Below are positions 14,194 through 25,905 of a stretch of DNA of 64,000 bases, piece by piece. The notes below the pieces were generated by a model. That model was not told the origin of the DNA and did not search any database. It saw only the letters and a program-made list of their open reading frames with translations. Position numbers and translations under genes: made by a program. Every line of letters starts with the position of its first letter. Position 1 is the first letter of the stretch. Source of the DNA: Lanius collurio (Eukaryota > Chordata > Aves > Passeriformes > Laniidae); the NCBI GenBank assembly GCA_020086605.1, contig JACBWW010000002.1, positions 30,184,475 to 30,248,474 on the forward strand, written 5' to 3'.

Positions 14194-14269
14194 CACTGTA
14201 ATTGCTGTGCTGGAAGGGGACCAAGAAGCATTTAACATGCTGCATTTAATCATCAGTGCAATTACAGTG
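14194..14269. repeat. 12-bp perfect inverted repeat with homeodomain-type cores
   Basis: CACTGTAATTGC at 14194-14205 and its exact reverse complement GCAATTACAGTG at 14258-14269 are separated by 52 bases. Each arm contains TAATTGC/GCAATTA, a core bound by many homeodomain proteins. The surroundings (about 14.03-14.30 kb) are free of simple repeats. The arrangement could be a pair of opposed factor sites in an enhancer or the ends of a decayed element; the sequence alone does not decide. Confidence 0.6.
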
Positions 14270-17200
14270 ATGCTGAAGTAGATATGTTTTCCTGCTACTA
14301 AGTCATAGCAACTCCTGAATCATAACAAACCATTACTAGATGCGCTGGAAGGCTTTGTTTCCAATAAAAATGCAGATCCTGGGATTCTGTAGTCATACTT
14401 ACTTAGCATCTGTGGCTTTAATATCTTTAAAATTAAATGTCTAATGCACATATACTACATGAAAGCATTTTTTCTTCAAAATCCTTATTCTTCCATCATC
14501 AAAAGACAGATGAACTAAAACTAGTTTCAAGAATTATGATTATTCTAGTGTTGATTTTCAAGAATTGAAAATACGTCGTTGTAGTAGAATCTTTATTTAT
14601 TTTTACTGTGATGCAGCTGCACAGTTCTTGTTATTGGTGAGCATCTACACTAATAGTTTACCATTACCTTAAAAAGTCTAGATGGCATGCTAGTACAGGT
14701 GAAACTGAGCATTTTTGTGTTGCCCTTTGGCAGTTATATAAAGCTGGTATTAGTTTTAGTTGTTTCTGGTCTCCTGTTGTTTTTTCATCTTAGAGATGGG
14801 ATGGGGATGCTATGAAGCACCTGACCAGCTGCTGGAAAATGGAGAATTTTGTTACAAAACCTTCATTATTTATTAGATGTGCATATCTAAGTTTCTTGGC
14901 AGAAGGTTGTTTTTGGAGTCTGAATATCTTGAGATCAGTCACATTTTGCTATGCTTCTTTTTAACTCTCTTTGACTGCACAGAATTTGCACATGTAACTT
15001 GTTCTTGCATCTTCAGATTGAGATTTTCTTTTGATTCTGTTTATTCTGATCGGCTGCTGTGCAGCAGTTGTGTCTTTGAGATGTAGGGCTAGAATTCAGC
15101 TGCAGTCTCTGGATGTGGTTTTGTATTGAGAGTCATTTACTGGGAGTGGGGGAAGGAAAACTGAGTTTCCAGTGAAGACAGAGTAGAATGTGTATTGGTT
15201 TGTACATTGCAGTGATATCATGTAATATGGCAGGGAATAAAAGGAATGATTGGTAGTATAGAGCAAAAAGTTAAGTTTGTAAGATCGGGTGCTCTTAGTG
15301 AAGCAGGTAAGGCCACTTCACACCTTCCTAAGAATGTACTGTAAGTACCGTATGAATATGGAAATTAGGGAAGCAATCTCTTCCGTTTTCTTAATTAGTT
15401 ACATATCAGTTGTGGTACCTGATATGAGCGCATGCAAGATTTGAAGTACCTGATTTTTGCTGTTTAATGCCCTTGCTGGCTCTCAGTTTGCATTATGCAC
15501 CTTTAACTGGACATGCAGATGTGCATCTCACTGAGGTTGGGACCTTATGATGGTCTGTGCATGTCTGTGTGAATGCTCAGATAGTTCCCTTTGCTGTGGC
15601 AAGTTGGAGGCACAGTAGCACAAGTATAGGATGATGGTTTGGAGACCCTCAAATGTGCGTTTTATTTTTACCCTTACAAGCAATTTATTTCCTGCCTAAA
15701 GTACAAATATGTTAGAACTTCCAGGATTTCCCATTTCTATAAATTTCTTCCTCTTTCCAAGTCTCTGTGTCATTGTTACTGCTTTTGTGGCCATACTGTT
15801 AAGGGAGTGAGTTTTTTTCTTTAGCAGTGGAGGCAGTTTTAATACCCACACTTTTTTCAGACCAAACCCTGCAGAACTGTTGCATGCAATCATTCTGTAG
15901 CCTCTGGGGTGTTCCATCTGGCTTGAAGTGTCCTCTGCTTTTAACTTAGTCTGCTACTTGACCGTCTGAGCTTGCTTCACCTTGTGGTTTCCAATCTACA
16001 TAATAATTTTGTGTCACACTTTAGTTAAATGGTTTCTTTTTGACAGGTGGAAATACCTTCAAACAGGTTTTAACTTTATATTCTGCCTCAGCAATAATGC
16101 AATTCTATTTGACGTGATTTATCTATAAATATGAATGTCTTTCTGAATACCACCTTAAATTATGTACAAGTGGGGATTATAAATTATCAGTATAAAAATT
16201 ACTTTCTAGGGATATTATACATATAAAATGTATACTGTGAATAATTCTGGATTAGGTGCTGTTCAGCATGAAGCTGGCTTTCATGAGGGAAATCTAGGAA
16301 TTACTATAATATGTCCAGTTAAAAACCATGGTGATTTGATATCTGATTCAGAAGCATATCCCAAAACAGCTGTGTCAGAAGGGTGTAGAAGTGTTGGGTA
16401 TCAGCCTAAAGACTTGCAGTCTAAAGCATGCAATTCTCTTTGCCAGGACTAACTCTGAACTGTAGCTTTGCTGTGCCTTATTCACCACTACAGTCATGAT
16501 TTTGCTATGTGTTCCTAGAAACAGGAATTGTATTGCCTTCCCTAAAAGTCAGCCATGACTGTCTTTTTCCTGTGAAGTGGAAACCGGGCTGTGTTGTGAT
16601 CAGGACTTTTTGATATTTCAGAACTTTGAGTATTTCAAATAAAATTATCTCTTGAAATAACAGATATTGCACATGTATGATATATTTAAGATGGCTGTCA
16701 GGAACAAAGAAATTTTACATTTTCATGTTCCTCGCTTGGCAGTATGAGCTTCTGGTGAATTCTGAAGTCACTGAGAAATAATTAATGTAAACCAGTGATG
16801 CTTCGCCAGAGAACAGCAATATGCAGATTTGCTCAATTTTAAGTCTGGTGAGTGAAGCCTTGCCTGCTGAAAAGAGGAGAGCCTAGCAATGAGAGGAAGG
16901 AGTTACAGTGTGGCAAAAAGCTGTCAAGCATTTTACTTGACAGACAGTGATGTGACTCTTGGATAATGCTTAGTAAATTTGATGTACATGAACTGCATAA
17001 TCCATTTTCTTCATAAAACTTTTGCTCTAATAAAATACTGCATTTTTACAGAGAAGCTGACTGTTGATCAGTGCTGTTACTCTGTCTTTGCTGTTTTCTT
17101 GGCTCTAGTATGATGTTGATGTATCTGCACTCACATAAGTGACTGTGTAAAAGAAACCAAGAAAAAAAACGCTCAGGGTTCGCGTTCCTTACCATGTGTA

Positions 17201-18720
17201 GCAGCTTCAGACTGACTTGGATGCCTTAGAAAGTCATATACAAGGATCGAAGAGAAAGTGATCCTTGAAACTGTAACAATGTTACTTGGCTTACAAGGTC
17301 ACTTGTCCAATAGTGCTGTCCTTTCAAAAAATGTGAGGTGGTTTTGTGTATTAAAAGTACATGGCAGCCTTTTTTTCTCTTTTTCACAGAGCTCTGTGTT
17401 GTGTTTGCGTCTGTGTTTTCCATTGTTGGTGGGCTGATAAGTAAATATTATGTGAGGGTTTGGATTGATATTTAACAGCTGAGATGGTTGATTATACCAC
17501 AGAAAACATTTGTCATTGCCTGTTCCAATGTCACCAGTATCAACCAGCTGAACTCTGCCTTTCTTTTTCTTTGCTGCCCCTGGGGTTTAATGGCTTTGCA
17601 GAGAAGGTGCTGCCTGGCATGTTGAGCTGCTCCAGAAGGTCTAACCCATAAGCAGTGAGTACTGACCTGCAGCACACTGATGCTGTAGGCGTTGACTCAC
17701 CATGCTGCTTTTACTTGCAGTTTTCTTGAAGGTAGATAATCTGCACAGACCGTCAGCATAGATACTGAATCCCTGGGTATCTGCCAATCTGATGATATAT
17801 TTGTATGGCTACAAATGCTCTTCTGCTTTTCTTTTCTTGGGAATCAACTTTTCTCCTGTGCGCATACTGTTTGCATTTAAAACTAGCTTTCATGTGTCTG
17901 TGGCTCTTGCTATAGCTGGCAAATGCTTATGTCTCAAATCTGCAGTGATATGTGTTCTTATAGAATTTTTGAGGCTGATGTAAACCAGCTTTCAGATGTG
18001 CGTGAATTGAAAAGCATCTGTAATATTTTGGTGTGACCAGTACTAAGATAGGATTGACCAAGTCTGGATTTACTTCGATCATTCAAGATAACCATCTGCA
18101 TACTCGGGGTGGGAGCAATCAATAATTCTGATACATGTTCATTTGTGATAGAATTGCTTTGAAAAAATTGTCACATTTTTTTGTGTCAAGATAACAAGCA
18201 GTTTTTTATAATTTTTGTGGTGTTAGGGACAGACCTCCTCTCAAAATTCCATTCCTGTTTGGCTGGAGATAGAAAAGAAGTGTTTTGGTAGTCACAGTTG
18301 TTTCTGTATATGCATATTTCTAAAGAGAAAGGTGCAACTAATTTGGCTAAATGATATGTTCCAGCTGGAGGCTGCCCTGTGGAGGCAAAAAGGTCTTAGG
18401 GACATGGACAGTTTTGGTACAACCTTGCCTGTTAATAGGTACTTTCAGACCTGCTCAGGGTGGCATTAATGCTGTAAATAATAGCAGAGCTGATTCAGGA
18501 ATGCTGAACAAATCAAATATTGGGCAGTGTGCACAGAAACCAGTTTGTTCTTACCTAGAGGTAGTCCAACACATGGAGAACTTTTCTTTTGAGAGTATTC
18601 TCCAGATCACTTTGTGAAGGAGATGTGATGTTAGAGGAGAAATTTTGTGAACTGGAGGAAACATAGTATATTTCTTCGGGTATTTTCATGGGAGCCCTAG
18701 AGAGATCTTATAACCTTAAT

Positions 18721-18770
18721 TTTTTGTTTACTTTCTCTTTTTTTTTTTCCTTTTTTTTTTTTCTTTTTTG
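18721..18770. repeat. Long pyrimidine (T-rich) tract
   Basis: About 50 bases are almost entirely T with a few C and one early GTTTA interruption. The tract lies 0.7 kb upstream of the ZFAND3 exon 2 acceptor and is too far away to serve as its polypyrimidine tract. It is followed by GTGAGG, with no exon signal that I can support. Confidence 0.75.
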
Positions 18771-19461
18771 TGAGGCTACTGACTTTCTGAGGTTTGAACA
18801 CTTGTGGCATAATTGCATAAGCGCTTTTTAAACATTTGGGAGGCTTAAGATGTTGCTGCTGCTCTCGAAGCTGAGCCACCCTTGTGGATCATATGAACTA
18901 TCCTAGTCCATGTCAGTGCGAAGTCAGCCAGGTTATTTTAAATTACTGCTGGATGCAGCTGAGGGTAGTAATGAACAGCTTGAGGTAATAACTGCTTAAG
19001 CCATTCCAGCTAGACTTCCAAGAGCACATCTGTCTGTGTCCTTATAAGTACAATACTTTAATCTCTCTATTGCTGTATTGTATTCAGGATTTGTCAGGAC
19101 TGGAGAGCTGTTGCCAAAGGGAATTGAATATTCAAGTGGAATGTTTTGGGGCTTCCTGTCTGTCATTATTATCAGATTGCAATAGAAAGTCTTGAATGGT
19201 GAATGTGTAACATACACATGGAATGGTGAAGTAAGTTTATTTTCATATATGAGGTAAATGTGTGGAAGTCATATTTTGGAAACTCTTGGAAAGAGATTAC
19301 TGTACAAAGTCTCTTCCCATACTCTGCTTCTATCTAGTTCAGCCACTTCTAGCTACTCACCTTTGATTCCTAACCATTTAAGTTCTTGCCTTCTCTGTAC
19401 CCTTGTTTCTTTCCCCAAAAAACTTCTCTGTATTGATTAGAAATATAATGAATTTTTTAGC

Positions 19462-19491
19462 TCTATTTTTTTTTTTTATTTTTTGCCCCAG
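19462..19491 (+). promoter_or_regulatory. ZFAND3: Splice acceptor of ZFAND3 exon 2
   Basis: A long, nearly pure pyrimidine tract (CTCT followed by a T run broken by one A) leads into TTTTGCCCCAG. The AG is at 19490-19491. This is a strong U2-type 3' splice site, and it fixes the left edge of exon 2 in agreement with the reading phase expected from the protein. Confidence 0.88.
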
Positions 19492-19532
19492 GTCCAGCAA
19501 GACTATGAATCTCTGTTCCAAATGCTTTGCTG
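19492..19532 (+). CDS. ZFAND3: ZFAND3 exon 2 (second half of the A20 zinc finger)
   Basis: This 41-nt internal coding exon reads, after one leading base, SSKTMNLCSKCFA, and its last G starts the next codon. That matches ZFAND3 (AN1-type zinc finger protein 3, TEX27), whose N-terminus contains CPCGFWGSSKTMNLCSKCFA. The exon supplies the last two zinc-binding cysteines (C-S-K-C) of the A20-type finger; the first two come from exon 1, which is not in the window. Entry leaves two bases of a Gly codon upstream. Exit is phase 1, so the following Asp codon would be completed by exon 3 (GAT TTT CAA... in other vertebrates). In the family, the A20 finger is a ubiquitin-binding type of module and the C-terminal AN1 finger is encoded much further downstream. 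The exon is bounded by AG and GTAAGT. It contains no stop or frameshift, so there is no sign of a pseudogene. A processed copy is excluded because both splice sites are intact. The alternative of a paralogue (ZFAND5/6) is rejected: their A20 fingers have different residues here. Confidence 0.95.
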
Positions 19533-19538
19533 GTAAGT
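19533..19538 (+). promoter_or_regulatory. ZFAND3: Splice donor of ZFAND3 exon 2
   Basis: GCTG|GTAAGT is an essentially perfect 5' splice site directly after the Ala codon and the first base of the next codon. With the acceptor 41 bases upstream, it shows this is a functional internal exon rather than a retrocopy. Confidence 0.9.
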
Positions 19539-20679
19539 GCAGTAAAAGGTTTTGTGTTTCCGTTAGATTATTGAAACCACATTGTTGGCATCTCCCTTAG
19601 GATTTGTGCATGGGTTTCTCTTCCTTCAGTGTGTATATGTAATCAGATTTTCCTCACTTTGGTTCTTCATTTATTTGCTAATCAAGAACCTCTTCTGTAA
19701 ATGTACCCATCAAACCTTGTTCTTGAAGTTTAGGGAATTTAGTTACATCCTTGAACTACAGAGTTTTGTTGCCAGCACAGCTCCTGTGCGGATGATGTGG
19801 TTTCCACAACGCGTAAGTCTGAATTGTAATCTAGAATTTTGTAGGATTTATTTTGTAATAACCTCTGATATATAGAATGGATAAAACATTAAAAGGAAAA
19901 GTTGATGTAGAACATGTTGTTCCATTTCCTTTAACTTGCAGTCCTTGAACATCAAATCATCAGTAACTCATTGGTAGGCTGTTCTAATTACTTCATATTA
20001 TTTTCTTATTGTAAGGTCATTACTGTTGTGTAAAATCTTAGAAACTGTTATTGACCTTTTCCTGTTAGCAGCTTCTAGTTTTGCCTTTCTGAATTAGTTT
20101 TTTTGTATTATTTAATATTGTAAACTTACTTTTAATTGTAATTAAGGTCTTGTCATAGCTCATGATTTTTGTTTGCCTTGGGGCAACAGATAAAAATTTA
20201 AAAGGTTCAGCTTTTTTTTTTTTAAACTTAAAAGCTTTCTTAGCATTTTTTTAAACAAAAAATGAATTTTGACTTCTAGATTTCAGATCTTGGGTTCAGC
20301 ATCATTTCATTAAACAAACATATGGGAAATAAAGATTGTCAAAAGGTTGTTCAGCAAGATGTGTTTCTCTGGCTGTTTTCCAAAGCCATGGGTTGCTGGA
20401 AAGGGTATATTGAAGAAAGTGTAAGTCATTTCTTGTGCTCTTTCCCTGGTGACCACAGTCACAAACTAGTCTTTGATTTGACTCAGTAGGACTCTTATGC
20501 TCATATTAGCAGTGTAAATAACTTGTGTTTGTGTACTCAGTAGTGCAGGTGTTCTGATTCTGAGACATCAAAACAGCCCATCCCTCATTTGCTGGATTTA
20601 GCGGAGTACCCAACACTTCACAGCCAGCAGACCAGGCATTAGGCAGAGCATTTTTTATTTTGGTTTTTACTTGTTTGGA

Positions 20680-20708
20680 TTTTTTTTTTTTGGTTGGTTG
20701 GTTGGTTG
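20680..20708. repeat. T-tract followed by (GGTT)n
   Basis: About eleven T are followed by four copies of GGTT. It is an ordinary short microsatellite in intron 2. Confidence 0.85.
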
Positions 20709-21468
20709 TAATTTTGTTTCTTTTAAACAAGAAGAAAGGTTCTTGGCTTCTATTCTGCAGTTCTTCTGAAATGCCATTACCTCTGATAAAGTTAATTTTC
20801 CTCTGTTGTAAAATTGTAAGATGAGACCTTGCGTGATTGGTGGCGTGGGGGTGGGAGAGCTTATGTTTTTAAATTTTCAAGATGTTCCTTAGAGCTTGTT
20901 TATTTTAATGACATAAGTCTTTGGAAGAGTTTTAGTAACTTAAAAAGCTACTAGTGGTTGGAATAAAACAAGGTACTGTAGAAAAAGACAAATTTACTCT
21001 ATCTTATTTAGATCTTAACCATGGTTTCTTCAACAAGTAGTATTGAAATAACCAGTTCTGTTGGAGTCATAACTCAAAACCTCTCAATGTCATCATTCCA
21101 ACATGAAATGGTTTTTCTATTTTTTTCTTTTTTTCCCCTGTTGTTACTGAAATATTTTTAGCATATTTTTATACTGAGTTTCTAGCTACGTATTGATACA
21201 GAAAGATGTATACTCCTATTTCTGTAAATTTCACCACTATAGGTAGCAAGATTTTAGGGAAGTAAGGTGTTGAAAGATGTTTTTCACTGTTTCAGGCACT
21301 CCAGAGAAAGGATGTGAAAAATAGTTCTTTTTTTTTTCCTCTTTTAATATGGGAGATTATTTATTCAAGTGTATTGAAGCAGAGGGAAAATTTCAAAGTA
21401 TAGAAATTATTTCAAAATATTGAAATATTTCAAAATATGACCATCATTTCCTTTTTCTTTTATTTCAG

Positions 21469-21495
21469 AAAAAAGAAATCCACACAACGAAAAAG
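21469..21495 (+). other. Possible 27-nt microexon in ZFAND3
   Basis: A long pyrimidine tract (TTTCCTTTTTCTTTTATTTCAG, 21447-21468) is followed by 27 nt and then GTTAGT at 21496. If spliced after exon 2 (phase 1) it would read E-K-R-N-P-H-N-E-K with no stop and would hand on the same phase, so inclusion would add nine residues just after the A20 cysteines. The length is a multiple of three, and the acceptor is as good as that of exon 2. Against this, the donor is only fair, the segment is A-rich, and such acceptor-donor pairs occur by chance in T-rich introns. The start (ATTTCAGAAAAAA) also loosely resembles the expected beginning of exon 3, but the following codons do not. Confidence 0.2.
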
Positions 21496-21566
21496 GTTAG
21501 TAGCTCTTTAAATTACTTTTTTTGTTGCCTTTTTTTTCCAGAAGGAAGAATCCAGTCTTCTTTTTT

Positions 21567-21595
21567 AAAAAAAAAAACAAAACAAACAAAACAAT
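21567..21595. repeat. A-rich simple repeat (A-run then AAAC units)
   Basis: A run of A is followed by CAAAACAAACAAAACA. It could be the tail of an old retroposed element, but no recognisable body lies to the left, so it is listed as simple sequence. Confidence 0.75.
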
Positions 21596-21834
21596 TTGAG
21601 ACACACAGAGCAGGAAAGATCCTTACATTTGTGTAAGCATTCCTTTTTTATATAAATCAGGGGAAAAGGGCAACAAGTCTGTAAGGGATGAAACGCTGTG
21701 TTTACGGTGCAGTATGATTTATTTGAGGAACCTTCCTATTTTAGCAGGCTTTTCAGACTTTCTGAACTATGTATAAGTTTGTAAACACATGATTATGAAG
21801 TCGTCTTTTTTTCTGGATTTCCTGGCTTCCCCGT

Positions 21835-22262
21835 TGTTCTGGTTCTGCCAGGACAGGGCTAATTTCTGCAGTTGCCAGGAGGGGGCATGTCTAGGACACG
21901 CTTACTCTGTACCACCTCACCTCATTGCCGGTGGGGAAAGGGACTCTTCCAGTGAGAAGGGGTTGCCTTCCAATCAAGAAAACCTTGCAGAGGGGATGGT
22001 CAGGTAATGCCAGTTCTGAGCATTCTGCATCTGAACCACTCACCTCGCTCTTGTACATTTTTGTTATTAATATTGTTGCTGCTAATGTTTGTTTTCTTAT
22101 CTCATTGCTGTTTCCAGTAAATTGTTGTCTCAGCCCATGACGTTTATGTTTTGTGCCTCCAATTCTCCTTTCCAGCCTATCACAAGGGGAGGGGGAAGTG
22201 AGGGAGCAGCTTGGAGTTTTAGTGGGGGAAACTAAATTCGCAACTATTCCTAAACCATGACA
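21835..22262 (+). mobile_element. Solo LTR of an avian ERVL-type endogenous retrovirus
   Basis: The segment begins TGTTCTGGTTCTGCCAGGAC, the usual start of a widespread avian LTR group, and ends in AAACCATGACA, matching that group's usual GGTTAAACCACGACA terminus. It therefore has TG...CA ends. An AGTAAATTGTTGTCTCAGCC block near 22117, a typical position for R/U5 in these LTRs, gives sense (+) orientation, the same as ZFAND3. The flanks are CCCGT on the left and CCCAT on the right: a 5-bp target-site duplication with one CG-to-CA change. Five bases fits class III (ERVL). It is about 430 bp, shorter than many relatives, so some U3 may be missing, and no clear TATA box is seen. No internal gag/pol sequence lies on either side, so it arose by LTR-LTR recombination. 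Short ORFs across it on both strands are not genes. Confidence 0.82.
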
Positions 22263-25200
22263 CCCATCTCTTGGAGAAAAAGTTGTCATAGTTTGACATC
22301 CATCGTATTAATTAGCACAGAATTGGAGCAAAAGGTAGTGTGAGTTTGCCTTATTGTTTGACCAAATGCTTCTAATTTCTAAATTTATTATCAAAATAAA
22401 TTCACTGTATTTTCACTCACATTTGTCCAAGGATGAGACAAACAGCAAAAGCAACCAGATTATATAGCAGGGAGACTGGCATTCCTTGTTTTGGCTCTCT
22501 TTTGTACTTTTTCTTTTATTAAATGTAGCAGGACTACTCACAAGTTATTACAGAGGTTACTTTTTCTGTGGCGTGAATGAGCTGCATACTGCACAGATAC
22601 ATGCAGCCCTTTGCCTGTAAGTGTCCAGTGCTTTGACCTGGATCCAGAATGTTCACTAAGCTCTTCTGTACAACCACAAAATTGTTGTTCATTTGCCACA
22701 GACTGGTTCTTAGCCTGCACGTAAGAGTTGATGAATACTGTAGAAGAGTTTGAAGTTAGGTACCCTCTTCAGCTGTCTTTGCCTCTTCTTCACACCATCT
22801 GCCTGTTCTAAGAAGGAATACCTGACTTTTTTTACTTAAACCCTGTAGAAGCAGCAGACTCTGAAATGTTCAAGAGCTTCTCTGAAATAATTTCAACTTA
22901 ATTGTACTTCTGCAAAGTACTTTACAAAATTGTGTCTCCAATTTAGTGCTGACCATGTATTATCAGTGCCTCAGAGTCTCCAGAGACTGAACAAGTGTAA
23001 CCCTACATACTGAAGTGCTTCAAATAAATACGCTCTTTAGATGAAGACATAGTTGCTTCAGAATTCCCATGCACCTAGAATACAAATGCAGTAGAGTGCT
23101 GTGGGTTTCAGAGTTTTTTTTGGTGAGAATATAGGCTGGTAAGTAAAAAAAATGCAAATTACCACCGGAGTATCTCCTTTAGTGACACCGCATCTTTCAA
23201 GAATGCTGCAGCCATTCTTCTTTCAGTATCATAAACTGCAGATTCGGAATGGTTAAATACCGGATAGTGATGCGTTAACATTTTCAAAAGTACTCCTTAT
23301 TAACCTTTGTTCCCATGAGGTTTATGGAAATATTAGTATCAACTTCAGGTAGGGACATTGTTTGAGTACTTTTTGAAATGCCACTCTATAAAGTAGCATC
23401 TTTCAGGCAGGAATTCTGCATTCATGGAAACAACATCTGGTACCTCAAGAATTCAATTTTAATTGGAACCTCTGGGAACAGTCATAGAACAAACTATTAC
23501 AGAGTAAGAACAAAAGTTTAAATAGAGAAAATGATAAAACTATGCTTTCTACTTACATCACTCCCCAGAAATGTAGTTGGTCTTTAATTCATTTGATTGT
23601 GAACATAGAAGGCTTAATTTGTGTTATGTTCCTATCAGCAATGGAAAGAGAGGTACAGGAAGTGGATTTCATCTTGTTCAGTAGTGTGCAAAGCTGAAGG
23701 TAAGTGCAGCAGTAGATGGTTTGGTGGAGAGATGCATTTGGAAAACTGGAAGAAGAGAAAATCTGATTAGAGTATTCATGGATTTGTGAATCAAAATCAT
23801 AGGCATTCTGTCTGAACATGTAATTGAAATGTCTAGAGATGTGTGTCCATCTCCTAATCCAGCTGTGCAATATTTATATTCATGTCTGAAGTGTGATAGA
23901 TCAGTGTCACTGAAATTGGGAAGATAACTGTATAACCAAAGAATTGTCTAGGGGTTTTAGGGGCTTCAACTCACAGTTCAATCTTACTTTTAGATTGAAA
24001 TAAACTACATTTTTTTACGTACTGGATTCTTGATGACTAAAAATTACATATTTTTAATCTTCCTTATACTAGCAGGAAGTCAGTATTGCTGGAACCACAT
24101 ATGTATTTTTAATATATATGCTTAACTGTATGCTAGGTTATTATGAAATTTTGAAACTATGTTCCTGAATTGAAAAGATCTACTAAGGAGTGAAAAAGAA
24201 AAATAGACATTAATGTGTACTATAAATCATCTGAGTCTAGAAGTGTCAGATTAATCACCTGTTGGCTGAACTCAAATGTCTGACTATAGAGTTACTTCAT
24301 ATTTTTGCATGTCTTAACCTTCCTGCTTTGTTGTGCAGACCTTTATTTTGTCATGTTTAAGTCACACACAGTTTTTGGAGCTTACAAAATTACGAATTTT
24401 TTGTGTCTCAGACTTAGTGAATAGTATAGTTTCATTTTCTCTCAGTTTTTATAAATCTTGGGAGCTCTTTAGAACTTGTCTGTTATTGCTGCCACGTCTG
24501 GCAGTACTAAGTCCTAGTGCAAGCATGAACTTACAAAAATCAGTGTTCCTGCCTAAATAGATTTTGTTGGTAATTAACTGTTGATTTGATCCTTAGTCAG
24601 CTTTCAGCTTCTTTACTGGAAACCTTTTCAGCAGGTGCATGTTGCTAGTTCAAATTATGCTTTTTTTGCTGAACCCTATTGGATGGTAATTGCTACATTA
24701 TGCTTCATTCAGCCCTTGTGTACGTAAAGTTTTCAGTCCTAAATGAATTATTAAAAATCTCTTATGTTTGTATTTTTCATACGCTTGTAATTTCTGATGT
24801 GAATCCACAAATTTCAGTGCTTTGTTAGAAAAGCAGCAAGAAGTATTTCCAGAAGTTTGAAACTTCACTAAGAACTAATTTTCTTCACCACTACACAAGA
24901 CATTTCTTTTTTCAGTGTAGTATTCTCTTTGTTGACTCCTAATGGAAGCCAGTGCCTCAATATGTTGCTTCATTAGGTTAGAATTTGCTGCTGTATTCAC
25001 ATCTGTCTTTGTTTTTTGAAGTACATGGACTGCTTGCTACAAAAATGTCCCTCACTGGCTAGAGCTTGAAAGTAGTCAAGCTTCTTCTTTAACTTTTATT
25101 GCACAGTCAAGCTTGCAGCTACATATTTTTTTGGAAAATTGTATAGCTGTTACATTGGCAACAAAAATACTTCTAATTTCTAGAGCACCTGCTAATAGAG

Positions 25201-25905
25201 AACTATAACATTTCATATATAAAGACATACTGTAGATATTGTTTGCCATATATTCAATTTCTTTTACTCTATACCCAAAGAATTTCCAAATGGGTAAGCC
25301 TGGTAGGAAAAAGATGTCTTAGTGTAATTAGTAAACTTGAAACATGAGATGTATGCTAAGCTTGAAAAAGAGACTCACCATGAAATGGAATTAAAAAAAA
25401 AATTGGATAAACTACTTCAGTTATTTGTACGCTCGATTTGCACTGCTGATCCCAGTCATTCCTTTTACTCTGTTAGTATGCATTATTCCTTGGCTTAAAA
25501 AAAATCAAAAAATCGGAGTAGTAGCTCTGTTTGGATTGTTATAACAGGGCAATATTTTGTGGAAAGGTTGAGAAGGGATTTATAGGTTTTAGTTGACTCC
25601 TTTTACCCTAGCCTATCTTAAAGGTTTGGAGGGGAAATACAAATTAAGATAAAATTAATTTATTCAAATACAGTTGTATGATCTAAGTTTAGGACTAATC
25701 ATTTTACTTTTGTCAAAAGTAAATATCAACCAAATCATCTGGCATATTTATACTGCACCTTCCTAAGTCTCAGTATATACAAGAGAATTGGAAATTTGAG
25801 AGAGAGGGATACCTGAAGCTTTCTAGCCTTGCTGGAGTTAAATACGGATCACATGTTCAGTGAAGTTAGTAAAGCATTGCTTGGTGGGTCCATGTCTGCC
25901 TTGTC

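Larger units (their letters stand above)
1..19491 (+). other. ZFAND3: 3' part of ZFAND3 intron 1
   Basis: Assigned as intron because the next feature on the + strand is ZFAND3 exon 2, whose acceptor AG ends this segment. No convincing exon was found on either strand. Open frames here are short (at most 116 codons, on the minus strand near 11 kb), match no family I know, and several frames are open at the same places, as expected by chance. The segment is AT-rich with scattered homopolymers. It holds two small duplications near 0.5 and 0.8 kb, a microsatellite plus SINE at 5.1-5.35 kb, and complex non-repetitive stretches around 12.9-14.3 kb. Exon 1, which would carry the start codon and the first cysteines of the A20 finger, is not here and should lie to the left. 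Confidence 0.85.

Noticed and set aside
21461..21495. Start of ZFAND3 exon 3 (expected AT TTT CAG AAA AAA ...)
   Set aside because: The first dozen bases resemble it, but the next codons do not give the conserved Gln-Pro-Asp-Asp-Asp stretch and a donor follows after 27 nt. Kept only as a microexon candidate.
21891..22289. 132-codon minus-strand ORF
   Set aside because: It lies across the solo LTR at 21835-22262 in antisense, with no retroviral protein similarity.
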